From an uncultured Lachnospiraceae bacterium (GTDB lineage Bacteria > Bacillota > Clostridia > Lachnospirales > Lachnospiraceae): a stretch of 64,000 nucleotides of DNA. Positions within the stretch are counted from its first letter, which is position 1. Every line of letters starts with the position of its first letter. The notes beneath the pieces are model-generated. The model was not told the origin of the DNA and searched no databases. It worked only from the letters and a program-made list of their open reading frames with translations. The position numbers were made by a program, and so were the translations under genes. The stretch lies in the NCBI GenBank assembly GCA_900315505.1, contig OMZG01000004.1, positions 41,986 to 105,985 of the forward strand, written 5' to 3'. Shown one piece after another: positions 51,866-60,270 of this stretch.

Positions 51866-54508
51866 TCACTTTATATTTTTTGATTCCGATACTAATTCAG
51901 ATAATCTATTTAAAGCCTCCATTGGAGTCATGTTATTGACGTCTATATCTTTTAATTCATTTACCAGTTTTAAAGCCCTGTCATCACGAGGAGCATCTGC
52001 AACCATCGTATCGAAAAATGACATCTGTCCTTCGATATTGTCATCCTTCTTATGAGACCTCGACTTGTTCTCGAAGTCCTCACGCTCGAGCTTGTCGGCT
52101 ATGCGTTTTGCACGGCGGAGTACCGGCTGTGGAACTCCGGCAAGCTTTGCGACTTCGATTCCGTAGCTTCTGTCTGCCTCTCCTGGAACTATTTTTCGAA
52201 GGAATGTGACATCTTTTCCTTCTTCCTTCACTGCGACGCAGTAGTTATGGACTCCATCGAGCTTTCCTTCGAGAGAAGTCAGTTCATGATAGTGGGTTGC
52301 AAAAAGAGTCTTGGCTCCGATCTTATTTTTATCGGAGACATACTCGACTACGGCCTGTGCTATAGAGAGTCCATCAAAGGTGCTTGTTCCTCTGCCGATC
52401 TCATCAAGGATCACAAGGCTCTTCGATGTAGCATTCTTCAGGATATTTGCTACCTCGTTCATCTCCACCATGAAGGTAGACTGTCCGCTGGCCAGATCAT
52501 CGCTTGCCCCGACTCTCGTGAATATACGGTCACAGATACCGATATCAGCACTGTCTGCCGGCACGAAGAATCCGCACTGTGCCAAAAGCACTATGAGTGC
52601 AGTCTGCCTCATATAGGTGGACTTTCCTGCCATATTAGGTCCGGTGATGATTGCTGTCCTGAAGTCACAGTCATCGAGATAGGTATCATTTGCGATAAAT
52701 GATCCGTCCGGTATCATTTTTTCAACTACGGGATGACGGCCGCCCTTGATATCTATGACACCGTGGTCATTGATTGACGGACGCACATAGTGATTCTTCT
52801 GCGATACATCAGAAACTCCTGCCAGTACATCGAGCATGCTTACTGCATCTGCTGTCTTCTGGATACGGACCGATGCTTCATTCAGCTTCTCGAGGATCTG
52901 GTCAAATATCTCATGCTCCAGTGAATTCAGCTTATCCTGGGCTCCAAGTATCGTATTCTCAAGTTCCTTCAGCTCAGTGGTGTAGTACCTCTCACCATTT
53001 ACAAGGGTCTGCTTTCTGATATAGTCATCAGGTACCTTGTCCTTGTACGAATTGCTGACCTCGATGAAATATCCGAAAACCTTATTATACCTGACCTTCA
53101 GCTTCGGAATCCCGCTACGCTCACGCTCCCTGGTCTCAAGATCTGAAAGCCACTGCTTGCGCTCGGTCTTTGCCCTGCGAAGCCTGTCAGCTTCCTCATC
53201 GAAGCCCTCCTTCAGGATTCCTGCATCATGAACAGATGCCGGCGCGTCCTCATCAATAGCTGCCACGAGCAGATCATAGAGATCATCCATCGGATCTATC
53301 TGATCACTTATATCGTGAAGCAGCTGAGAATGAAATCCATTCAGAAGGGTCTTTATCGGTCCGAGTGGCTTTATAGAATCCCGAAACGCCAGGAGATCAC
53401 GCGGGTTCGCGCTCTTATATGAGAATCGCATGAGTAGCCTCAGCAAATCATAGACTCCTGACAGATACTCCCTGATCTCCTCACGGTCCACCATATTCGA
53501 ATTCATCTCTTCTATGGCATCGAGACGCTCCTCTATCTCAGACACATCAAGTAATGGATGCTCTATCAGATTCTTAAGCTTCCTCTGACCCATAGCAGTC
53601 TTCGTGCGGTCAAGCACCCAGAACAGCGAGCCACGCTTTTCTTTTTCACGCATAGTCTCCGTCAGTTCGAGATTGCGGTACGTCGAATGATCTATGATCA
53701 GATACCGTCCGATGGAATATGGATGGATCTCATTCATATGTGACAGATCATTCATCTGTGTATCGAGCAGATATGAGGTAAGCGCTCCGCTTGCGATAAG
53801 AGCCTCCGTATAGCCGTCGAGTCCGAGCGCTGCCGTAGAATAGACCTTGAAATGCCTCTTCAGCACATCACAAGCGTTATCAGGCAGGAAATATGATCTG
53901 TCTGCCTCGGAACACATCTTTTTCTTATCGGTCTCATCCTTTATGAAGTCAGGCTCTTCCCTCGTAAGAGAACTATTGTAGATAAACTCTGACGGATCGT
54001 ACTTTGACACCTCATCAGAGACCTTGCTTATGCTGTCTGTCTGAGTCGTATAAAAGTCACCGGTCGATACATCCGCAAACGCGAGTCCTATGCTCCTCTG
54101 GTCCTTGTAGTATATGCAGGCTATATAATTATTGCTTCCTTCATTATCCGTAGCGCTTGTGTCCGTTCCCGGAGTCACTATCCTTATGACCCCTCGCTTC
54201 ACAAGCCCCTTCGCCTGCTTCGGATCCTCGAGCTGCTCGCAGATTGCGACCTTGTGCCCGTTCCTTACGAGCCTAGATATATATGTATCTACTGCATGAA
54301 ACGGGACACCGCACATCGGCGCCCTTTCCTCAAGCCCGCAGTTCTTTCCGGTGAGCGTGAGTTCTAATTCCTTCGATGCCATCAGCGCATCATCAAAGAA
54401 CATCTCATAGAAATCACCGAGCCTGTAGAAAAGTATGCAGTCCTTGTATTCTTCCTTAGTCTTCAGATACTCCTGCATCATAGGAGATATTTCCTGAGTT
54501 TTTGACAT
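51866..54508 (-). CDS. mutS: DNA mismatch repair protein MutS
   Basis: Mismatch recognition ATPase. The 880 residues begin with the mismatch-binding domain (MMQEYLKTKEEYKDCILFYRLGDFYEMF, with the Phe-x-Glu reader as FYEMF). Connector, core and clamp domains follow. The ATPase has GPNMAGKSTYMRQ near 622, STFMVEMNE, DEIGRGTSTFDG and TLFATHYHEL. Complete. It starts 1 bp after the mutL stop. Confidence 0.98.
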   Translation of the reverse strand: MSKTQEISPMMQEYLKTKEEYKDCILFYRLGDFYEMFFDDALMASKELELTLTGKNCGLEERAPMCGVPFHAVDTYISRLVRNGHKVAICEQLEDPKQAKGLVKRGVIRIVTPGTDTSATDNEGSNNYIACIYYKDQRSIGLAFADVSTGDFYTTQTDSISKVSDEVSKYDPSEFIYNSSLTREEPDFIKDETDKKKMCSEADRSYFLPDNACDVLKRHFKVYSTAALGLDGYTEALIASGALTSYLLDTQMNDLSHMNEIHPYSIGRYLIIDHSTYRNLELTETMREKEKRGSLFWVLDRTKTAMGQRKLKNLIEHPLLDVSEIEERLDAIEEMNSNMVDREEIREYLSGVYDLLRLLMRFSYKSANPRDLLAFRDSIKPLGPIKTLLNGFHSQLLHDISDQIDPMDDLYDLLVAAIDEDAPASVHDAGILKEGFDEEADRLRRAKTERKQWLSDLETRERERSGIPKLKVRYNKVFGYFIEVSNSYKDKVPDDYIRKQTLVNGERYYTTELKELENTILGAQDKLNSLEHEIFDQILEKLNEASVRIQKTADAVSMLDVLAGVSDVSQKNHYVRPSINDHGVIDIKGGRHPVVEKMIPDGSFIANDTYLDDCDFRTAIITGPNMAGKSTYMRQTALIVLLAQCGFFVPADSADIGICDRIFTRVGASDDLASGQSTFMVEMNEVANILKNATSKSLVILDEIGRGTSTFDGLSIAQAVVEYVSDKNKIGAKTLFATHYHELTSLEGKLDGVHNYCVAVKEEGKDVTFLRKIVPGEADRSYGIEVAKLAGVPQPVLRRAKRIADKLEREDFENKSRSHKKDDNIEGQMSFFDTMVADAPRDDRALKLVNELKDIDVNNMTPMEALNRLSELVSESKNIK

Positions 54509-54509
54509 T

Positions 54510-56432
54510 TTAATTCAATATCCTCTTGAATCGGCGGTCGAGATCTGTCTTCGTGAATCGTATCACAGTCGGCCGTCCATGCGGGCAGTGATATGGCTCA
54601 TCGGCCTGCATCATTTCCATGAACAGAGCCTCCATCTCCTGCGCCGATATCTTCTGATTGCCCTTGACTGCAGCCTTGCATGACATGGATGCGATCTTCT
54701 CCCTCACTATCTGAGGTACCTTTTCAGTGCTCCAGTCATCTATGCCCTGCAGCACATTCGTGAACAGCTCTCTCGGGTCGATATCGAAAAGGTTCCCCGG
54801 CACTGCCTCGAGTGCTACCTCCTTTTCTCCGAAATCAGAGATACGGAATCCCAGATCCTCAAATGCATCTATATGATCGAACACCGCCTGCTTTTCCTGC
54901 TCAGAAAGGCTTATGATGATGGACGGCGAGATCATCTCTGATGTCATCTGATGATCCTCCATGTGCTTCATGAGCCGCTCATAATTCACCTTCTCATGCG
55001 CTGCATGCTGATCCACCAGGAAAAGTGCATCATTGTACTCGAAGATCCAGTATGTATCGAAGGCGAGCCCGATAAGCCTGTGATTCTTCACGGAATCCTT
55101 CGGAAGGAAGGATGTCTGCTCATAGTCGCGGTTCAGGGTCTCCTTCCTCAGAGGATTATCAAAGACAGCATCGTCCTTCGAGGCTTGCGGTGCTGTCTCC
55201 TCATACCTGCCTCTCTCATCTCTTTCTGAGAGGAAGCGGTCGACGCTCGACCTCTCATACTTTTTCTCATAAGGGGAATCCTTGGCGATCTGGTGGGTGA
55301 TGGCCTGCTTTATCTGGTCGAGCCTGTTCTTCTCGAATGGCTCGGGTGCTGACCCCGGTGCATTATCAGAGTCCTCAGATACTGTCTGTACCATAGCCGG
55401 TGCTTCAGGAGTCTCCTCGAGATCAGAGGTATCCCTTATGCCATCTCCGCTCACATACGCATCATGAACTGCCTGCTGCACGAGCCTGTACACCAGAGGC
55501 TCATCCATGAATCTGACCTCCTGCTTCGACGGGTGCACATTTACATCCACAAGCGCCGGGTCGAAATCAAGGAAAAGAATCGCAAACGGATACTGATGCT
55601 TCATCACATAGCCCTCACCTCCGGCCTCGAGAGCCTTCGACAGGATATTGCTCTTCACGAGTCTTTCATTTACGAAAAAAATTTCCATCGTACGGTTGCC
55701 ACGGTTCAGCTCGCTCTTCCCCAGGAAACCTGTGATGCGGATGCCCTCCTCTGCCCTGTCCACAGTGAGCAGATGATTGGCAATGCTCCTGCCATACACG
55801 CAGTAGATGGCATCGAGAAGCTTGCCGTCACCCACGGTAACGAACTTATCTGACTTATTCGATCTGAACTTGAATGCGATATCCGGATGTGAAATGGCCA
55901 GCTTCTCTAAGAGATCCCTGATGTAATTGCCCTCTGTAACAGGGCTCTTCAGGAACTTCCGTCTGGCCGGTGTATTATAAAAAAGTGAACGGATAATAAA
56001 GGTGGTCCCATCCGGAGCCGCCTTTGATTCCTTCTCTATCTCCCTGCCGCCCTCGATGCGGTAATGGCAGCCTGCCATCTCGTCCTCAGTCTTCGTGAAG
56101 ACCTCTACCTTCGAGACTGCTGCTATGCTTGAAAGTGCCTCTCCCCTGAATCCGAGCGAGCCTATGGAATGTAGCTCGTCCTCGGTACGAAGCTTGCTCG
56201 TTGCGTGACGCAGGAAAGCTATCTCTATCTGATCTGCAGGGATGCCGCTTCCATTGTCCGTCACCCTGATCAGGTCTATGCCTCCGCCCTCTATCTCAAC
56301 AGATACTGCGGTGGCTCCTGCGTCTATTGCATTCTCCACGAGCTCCTTGATCACAGACGCCGGTCTCTCCACGACCTCGCCTGCTGCTATCTTATCTATG
56401 ACGCTCTGGTCTAATTCCTTTATCTCTCTCAT
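54510..56432 (-). CDS. mutL: DNA mismatch repair protein MutL (endonuclease type)
   Basis: Links MutS to downstream repair; in bacteria without MutH it also nicks DNA. The 640 residues contain the GHKL ATPase (KIAAGEVVERPASVIKELVENAIDAGA, DNGSGIP, RHATSKL, GFRGEAL). The C-terminal endonuclease motif is DQHAAHEKVNYE near 471, with CPHGRPT near the end. All nuclease signatures are intact. mutL precedes mutS directly. Confidence 0.98.
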   Translation of the reverse strand: MREIKELDQSVIDKIAAGEVVERPASVIKELVENAIDAGATAVSVEIEGGGIDLIRVTDNGSGIPADQIEIAFLRHATSKLRTEDELHSIGSLGFRGEALSSIAAVSKVEVFTKTEDEMAGCHYRIEGGREIEKESKAAPDGTTFIIRSLFYNTPARRKFLKSPVTEGNYIRDLLEKLAISHPDIAFKFRSNKSDKFVTVGDGKLLDAIYCVYGRSIANHLLTVDRAEEGIRITGFLGKSELNRGNRTMEIFFVNERLVKSNILSKALEAGGEGYVMKHQYPFAILFLDFDPALVDVNVHPSKQEVRFMDEPLVYRLVQQAVHDAYVSGDGIRDTSDLEETPEAPAMVQTVSEDSDNAPGSAPEPFEKNRLDQIKQAITHQIAKDSPYEKKYERSSVDRFLSERDERGRYEETAPQASKDDAVFDNPLRKETLNRDYEQTSFLPKDSVKNHRLIGLAFDTYWIFEYNDALFLVDQHAAHEKVNYERLMKHMEDHQMTSEMISPSIIISLSEQEKQAVFDHIDAFEDLGFRISDFGEKEVALEAVPGNLFDIDPRELFTNVLQGIDDWSTEKVPQIVREKIASMSCKAAVKGNQKISAQEMEALFMEMMQADEPYHCPHGRPTVIRFTKTDLDRRFKRILN

Positions 56433-56491
56433 AACGGGAAATATTATATCACCACATCACGAAAAATAGCAATATTTCATAAATGAATACA

Positions 56492-56875
56492 TCAGGCGAA
56501 CCGGCCATGCTTCTCGTAGCGTACGACCTTAGTCGGTGAATTTTTTTCATCTACGAGAACTACTACAGGCTTCTCAATATCCTCTGTATCCGGATCTACC
56601 TGGCAGTAGCTCATTATGATCACATGGTCTCCCACGGCTGCCTTCCTTGCTGCCGCACCGTTCAGGCAGATGATGCCGCTTCCACGCTCACCTGCTATGA
56701 CGTAGGTAGAGAAACGCTCTCCATTCTCGACGTCGGCGATCTCCACCTTCTCGTATTCCCTGATATGTGACTTTTCCATCAGATCCCCGTCTATCGTGAT
56801 GCTGCCCACATAGTCAAGTGCTGCCTGCGTCACAACGGCACGATGGATCTTGGACTTCAGCATATTGATATACAT
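56492..56875 (-). CDS. panD: Aspartate 1-decarboxylase
   Basis: Makes beta-alanine for pantothenate. The 127-residue proenzyme self-cleaves at G24-S25 (DYVGSITID) to form the pyruvoyl cofactor. Further motifs are [35 protein letters not shown] and [10 protein letters not shown]. It starts 4 bp after panC. Confidence 0.97.
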   Translation of the reverse strand: MYINMLKSKIHRAVVTQAALDYVGSITIDGDLMEKSHIREYEKVEIADVENGERFSTYVIAGERGSGIICLNGAAARKAAVGDHVIIMSYCQVDPDTEDIEKPVVVLVDEKNSPTKVVRYEKHGRFA

Positions 56876-56879
56876 ACCA

Positions 56880-57728
56880 TTACCTCACTATGATATTATC
56901 GATCTCTCTGGTCCTGCCGATATATACAGCTATGGCTATGAGAGTCTCTTCTCCGTCAAGCTTCTCCTTCGGCTTTAGGATATTGAAGTCTACAGCATCC
57001 ACATAGTCGATTTTCGCAAGTGGCTCCGTATTTATCTTGTCAGTGATGATCTGCTTTATTCTATTCAGATCCTTCTCACCTGCATCTATAGCCTTCCTTG
57101 CTGCCTTGAGAGAGGCTGACAGGATGACTGCTGCCTTTCTCTCTTCCGGTGAAAGGTAAGTATTTCTCGAGCTCTTCGCAAGACCATCCGCCTCACGCAC
57201 TATCGGGCAGCCCACGATCTCTATATTATAATTCAGATCATGAACCATGCGGCGTACCACTGCCAGCTGCTGGGCATCCTTCTGTCCGAAATATGCCCTG
57301 TCTGCCTCTGCGATATGGAAGAGCTTCGTGACTACCGTGCATACTCCGTCGAAATGCACCGGACGCACTGCTCCACAGAGTCCTGCGGTAAGCGTATCCA
57401 CATGTACCTTCGTATAGTGATCCTTTCCGTACATCTCCTCCGGTGTCGGATGGAAAATGAGATCGGCCCCGAGGCTCTCACACAGCCTGCAGTCCGCGTC
57501 AAAATCCCTCGGATACTGCTCGAGATCCTCATTCGGGCCGAACTGTATAGGATTCACAAAATCAGATACCACCACTCTGTCATTCTGCTCACGGGCCTTT
57601 CTGATGAGGCTTGCATGACCCTCATGCAGATATCCCATTGTAGGTACGAGTCCTATGGTCTCACCGTTCTTCTTCCACTCTTTCACATATTTCTTTACTT
57701 CTGCTATGGTCTCTGCTACTTCCATCAT
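56880..57728 (-). CDS. panC: Pantothenate synthetase
   Basis: Condenses pantoate and beta-alanine with ATP. The 282 residues include [18 protein letters not shown] (HIGH-like), [36 protein letters not shown] and [13 protein letters not shown]. It overlaps panB by 4 bp. Confidence 0.97.
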   Translation of the reverse strand: MMEVAETIAEVKKYVKEWKKNGETIGLVPTMGYLHEGHASLIRKAREQNDRVVVSDFVNPIQFGPNEDLEQYPRDFDADCRLCESLGADLIFHPTPEEMYGKDHYTKVHVDTLTAGLCGAVRPVHFDGVCTVVTKLFHIAEADRAYFGQKDAQQLAVVRRMVHDLNYNIEIVGCPIVREADGLAKSSRNTYLSPEERKAAVILSASLKAARKAIDAGEKDLNRIKQIITDKINTEPLAKIDYVDAVDFNILKPKEKLDGEETLIAIAVYIGRTREIDNIIVR

Positions 57729-58573
57729 GAATCCTTTCTTACAGCCTCTATGACTGCATCATCAATCTTAAATGTATGCTCTCCGCTTACAGGAAATTCC
57801 CGGCTCTTTACCTCCTTAGAATAGTCATTGAAGGCCTCCTTCATTTCCTTTCCGATATGAGCGAAATGCTTTACGAACTTCGGCGCGATACCATCGAACA
57901 TATCGAGCATATCCTGATATACAAGTATCTGGCCGTCACAGCCATTGCCTGCGCCAATGCCTATCGTAGGTATAGTAAGCTCCTCTGAGATGAGCCTGGC
58001 AAGCTTCTCCGGTACACATTCGAGTGTCACCATAAATGCTCCGGCCTCCTCTACCTTCTTCGCATCCTCCAGTACTTCCTTCGCACGGGCTTCATTCCTG
58101 CCCTGTACCTTGAAGCCGCCGAATGCATTCACCGACTGCGGGGTGAGTCCTATATGCCCTACAACCGGGATCTGCGCATCTACTATTGCTCTGATCCTGG
58201 ATGCGTACTTTGAGCCGCCCTCGAGCTTCACGGCATTTGCATGGCCCTCCTTGATCAGGCGTCCGGCATTCTCTACTGCCTGCTCATCTGAGATATGGTA
58301 TGACATGAACGGCATATCTGCCACCAGGAAAGTATTCTTCAGTCCTCTCGATACACAGGCCGTGTGATGGATCATATCCTCCATTGTGACCGGAAGGGTA
58401 TCCTCGTATCCCATCACCGTCATGCCAAGTGAATCGCCTACGAGGACTGCCTCTATTGCTGTCTGCTCGATAAGTGTAGCTGTCGTATAATCATAGCAGG
58501 TGAGCATTGCGATCTTCTCACCGTCTGTCTTCATCTTCTGGAGTGTATTTACTGTCTGCTTCTTAAGTGCCAT
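57725..58573 (-). CDS. panB: 3-methyl-2-oxobutanoate hydroxymethyltransferase
   Basis: First committed pantothenate step, making ketopantoate from 2-oxoisovalerate. The 282 residues show [37 protein letters not shown] (metal Asp), [17 protein letters not shown] and [21 protein letters not shown]. The neighbouring reductase, panC and panD complete the pathway. Confidence 0.97.
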   Translation of the reverse strand: MALKKQTVNTLQKMKTDGEKIAMLTCYDYTTATLIEQTAIEAVLVGDSLGMTVMGYEDTLPVTMEDMIHHTACVSRGLKNTFLVADMPFMSYHISDEQAVENAGRLIKEGHANAVKLEGGSKYASRIRAIVDAQIPVVGHIGLTPQSVNAFGGFKVQGRNEARAKEVLEDAKKVEEAGAFMVTLECVPEKLARLISEELTIPTIGIGAGNGCDGQILVYQDMLDMFDGIAPKFVKHFAHIGKEMKEAFNDYSKEVKSREFPVSGEHTFKIDDAVIEAVRKDS

Positions 58574-59428
58574 TTATTTCTCCTCTTTCAGATATTCCTC
58601 GAGCTCATCATAGTCCCTGCCCGGATTCTTCGCTCGAGCTATTCTTATGAGTTCCTGTGACAGGTCTCTATATATATCCCTGTACTCATGCGGTATCACG
58701 TCAAGGTGCCGCTCCACTGTCTTAAGGTCTGCCCGTTCTACCGGGCCCGTGAGTGCAGCCTCTGGTCCCTTATCTGCGAGTGCCCTCGCATTCGCCATAA
58801 AGAGTGGTCCTGCTATCCGTCCTGCCTCATAGCGGCTGAATCCGGCCTCATGCAGGATATCAAGCGCTGCCTCATACAGTCCGCAGGCCAGATTGCTCGA
58901 AAAGACACATGCCAGATGATACAGGCTCTTGCGCTCCTTATCTATCGTAAGCACCGAAAGTCCCGCTCCTTCGAAGTATTCCTTTGCCTTCTGCGTCTCT
59001 TCTGCTGATGTACCCTCGATTGTAAATACCGCTGATGGAAATTCCCGGCATGCCTTCTCAGAATCTGAGACTGCCATTGCCGGATGTAATGAAATGCCGT
59101 ACGCTCCCCGCATATCTGAAAAAATATCAGATGTAGCTGCACCGCTTAAGTGTATGACCCACTTGCCCGTGAGGTCCACCGGTGTAGCTGCCAGCTGATC
59201 AGAAACACTCCGTATCGCCGCATCGGGAACAGATAAAAAAAGAACATCGCAAGCTGCTGCGATGTCCTCTATATTCTCGTATGCTGACGTCCCAGTAATC
59301 TCTGCTGACGTCTGTGCAGAACCATAGGTCCTGCTGTAATACCCTTTCACAGTGTATCCTGCCCTGGACAGATACAGTCCCAGAGCCGTGCCGACCTTCC
59401 CGGCACCTATAAAGCCAATCTGTCTCAT
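58574..59428 (-). CDS. Rossmann-fold / DUF2520 protein, probable ketopantoate reductase of the PanG type
   Basis: The 284 residues open with an NADP-binding Rossmann motif (IGFIGAGKVGTALGLYLSRAGY, 4-25), then SVPDAAIRSVSDQL. A DUF2520 C-terminal helical domain follows (LYHLACVFSSNLACGLYEAALDIL, ALTGPVERADLKTVERHL). Placed immediately before panB (stop and start adjacent), in a cluster with no panE, it is the natural candidate for the ketopantoate to pantoate step. PanG of Francisella is a described non-PanE ketopantoate reductase, and I believe it belongs to this family. Function here is inferred from context. Confidence 0.75.
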   Translation of the reverse strand: MRQIGFIGAGKVGTALGLYLSRAGYTVKGYYSRTYGSAQTSAEITGTSAYENIEDIAAACDVLFLSVPDAAIRSVSDQLAATPVDLTGKWVIHLSGAATSDIFSDMRGAYGISLHPAMAVSDSEKACREFPSAVFTIEGTSAEETQKAKEYFEGAGLSVLTIDKERKSLYHLACVFSSNLACGLYEAALDILHEAGFSRYEAGRIAGPLFMANARALADKGPEAALTGPVERADLKTVERHLDVIPHEYRDIYRDLSQELIRIARAKNPGRDYDELEEYLKEEK

Positions 59429-59569
59429 CGCATCACCTCCGTATATCTCTCGCAGCCCGTATGGGTCTACGGTACGTCGGAATGCCCGTCAGCTGTCTAT
59501 TCAGTTCGGTACGGTTTCATCACGAATACCATCCGATGGAAAATAATACTACTTTCGTGAGGCAGTGTC

Positions 59570-59835
59570 AATGAAAATCGGTATTCTTCTTCACCAGTGC
59601 TTCCTTCTTTTAGAAGGCTACGTCATAGCATATTATCTGCCTATAGCCATAGAAGCTTTCATCACGGTGATAGCCTCTGTCTGCAATCTGAGCGAGTGCC
59701 CGGTCACAGCAGGCAGCCATCCCTACTCTGGAATCAGCGACCTTTGCCTCAATGATGAATGCCCGACGATTCGGTCTATCCCGCACCTCTACATCAAGTC
59801 TGCCCTCGCCCTGATCCTTATTTGATTTCACCTGT
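59570..59835 (-). pseudogene. Relic of a PD-(D/E)XK (PDDEXK_9/DUF1703) C-terminal domain
   Basis: The minus-strand frame reads SNKDQGEGRLDVEVRD, then RAFIIEAKVADSR and DRALAQIADRGYHRDESFYGYRQIICYDVAF, then a TAA stop, after which KKEALVKKNTDFH continues in frame. This is the nuclease-like end of the PF09820/DUF1703 family (D...ExK motif as DVEV...IIEAK), with no ATPase part attached. The in-frame stop falls where relatives read a second Phe. A dead fragment; it joins another relic at its 5' side. Confidence 0.8.
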
Positions 59836-59849
59836 GATGATGTCCTTAT

Positions 59850-60020
59850 AACCGCTGCGCTTGTCAGGATCAATTTCAAGATTCTCCATCGCCTCATCAA
59901 CTGACAATCACATTTTGCGCATTAGACTCTGAATGTGAGACAGATCCTTATTTTTGTCAGCCTTTTCAGTTGCCTTCTCTGCAGCGATCTCCTCTATAGC
60001 ATAGCTGTAATCACACATAT
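59850..60020 (-). pseudogene. Relic of a small Rpn/PDDEXK-associated Lachnospiraceae protein
   Basis: It begins MCDYSYAIEEIAAEKATEKA at 60020 with a good GGAGG site (AAAGGAGGTAGACAATATG). The frame runs to SLMRKM, meets a TGA, then continues SVDEAMENLEIDPDKRSGYKD. Similar ends (LM..L.ls.dqAMd.L.I....) are common in short tails of Rpn-type proteins. An internal stop marks it as broken. It runs into the nuclease-domain relic in a different frame. Confidence 0.65.
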
Positions 60021-60150
60021 TGTCTACCTCCTTTCATTATATCAGCTTATGCTGATTTTTAAAGCCACCTTTTCGTCCTTTAAAAACATATGTTTCTTTG
60101 ATGGAAATATTATATCATGGGTACATATGTTCTGTCAATGAAAAAAATAA

Positions 60151-60180
60151 ATCCGAGGTGCTGGGAGGAGCACCCCGGAT
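60151..60180 (-). terminator. Terminator of the Big_2/FN3 surface protein gene
   Basis: Stem ATCCG.GGTGCT/AGCACC.CGGAT with a short GGGAGG loop, followed on the minus strand by TTATTTTTTTC. A second hairpin (AAATTTCAG/CTGAAATTT, 60205-60228) lies between it and the stop codon. Confidence 0.8.
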
Positions 60181-60270
60181 CAATTGTTTTTCAAGATCCC
60201 AGAGAAATTTCAGGGTTCTCTGAAATTTTTTTCTTGTCAAATATGTTGATTGTCTTTGAAGGATTGGGTA

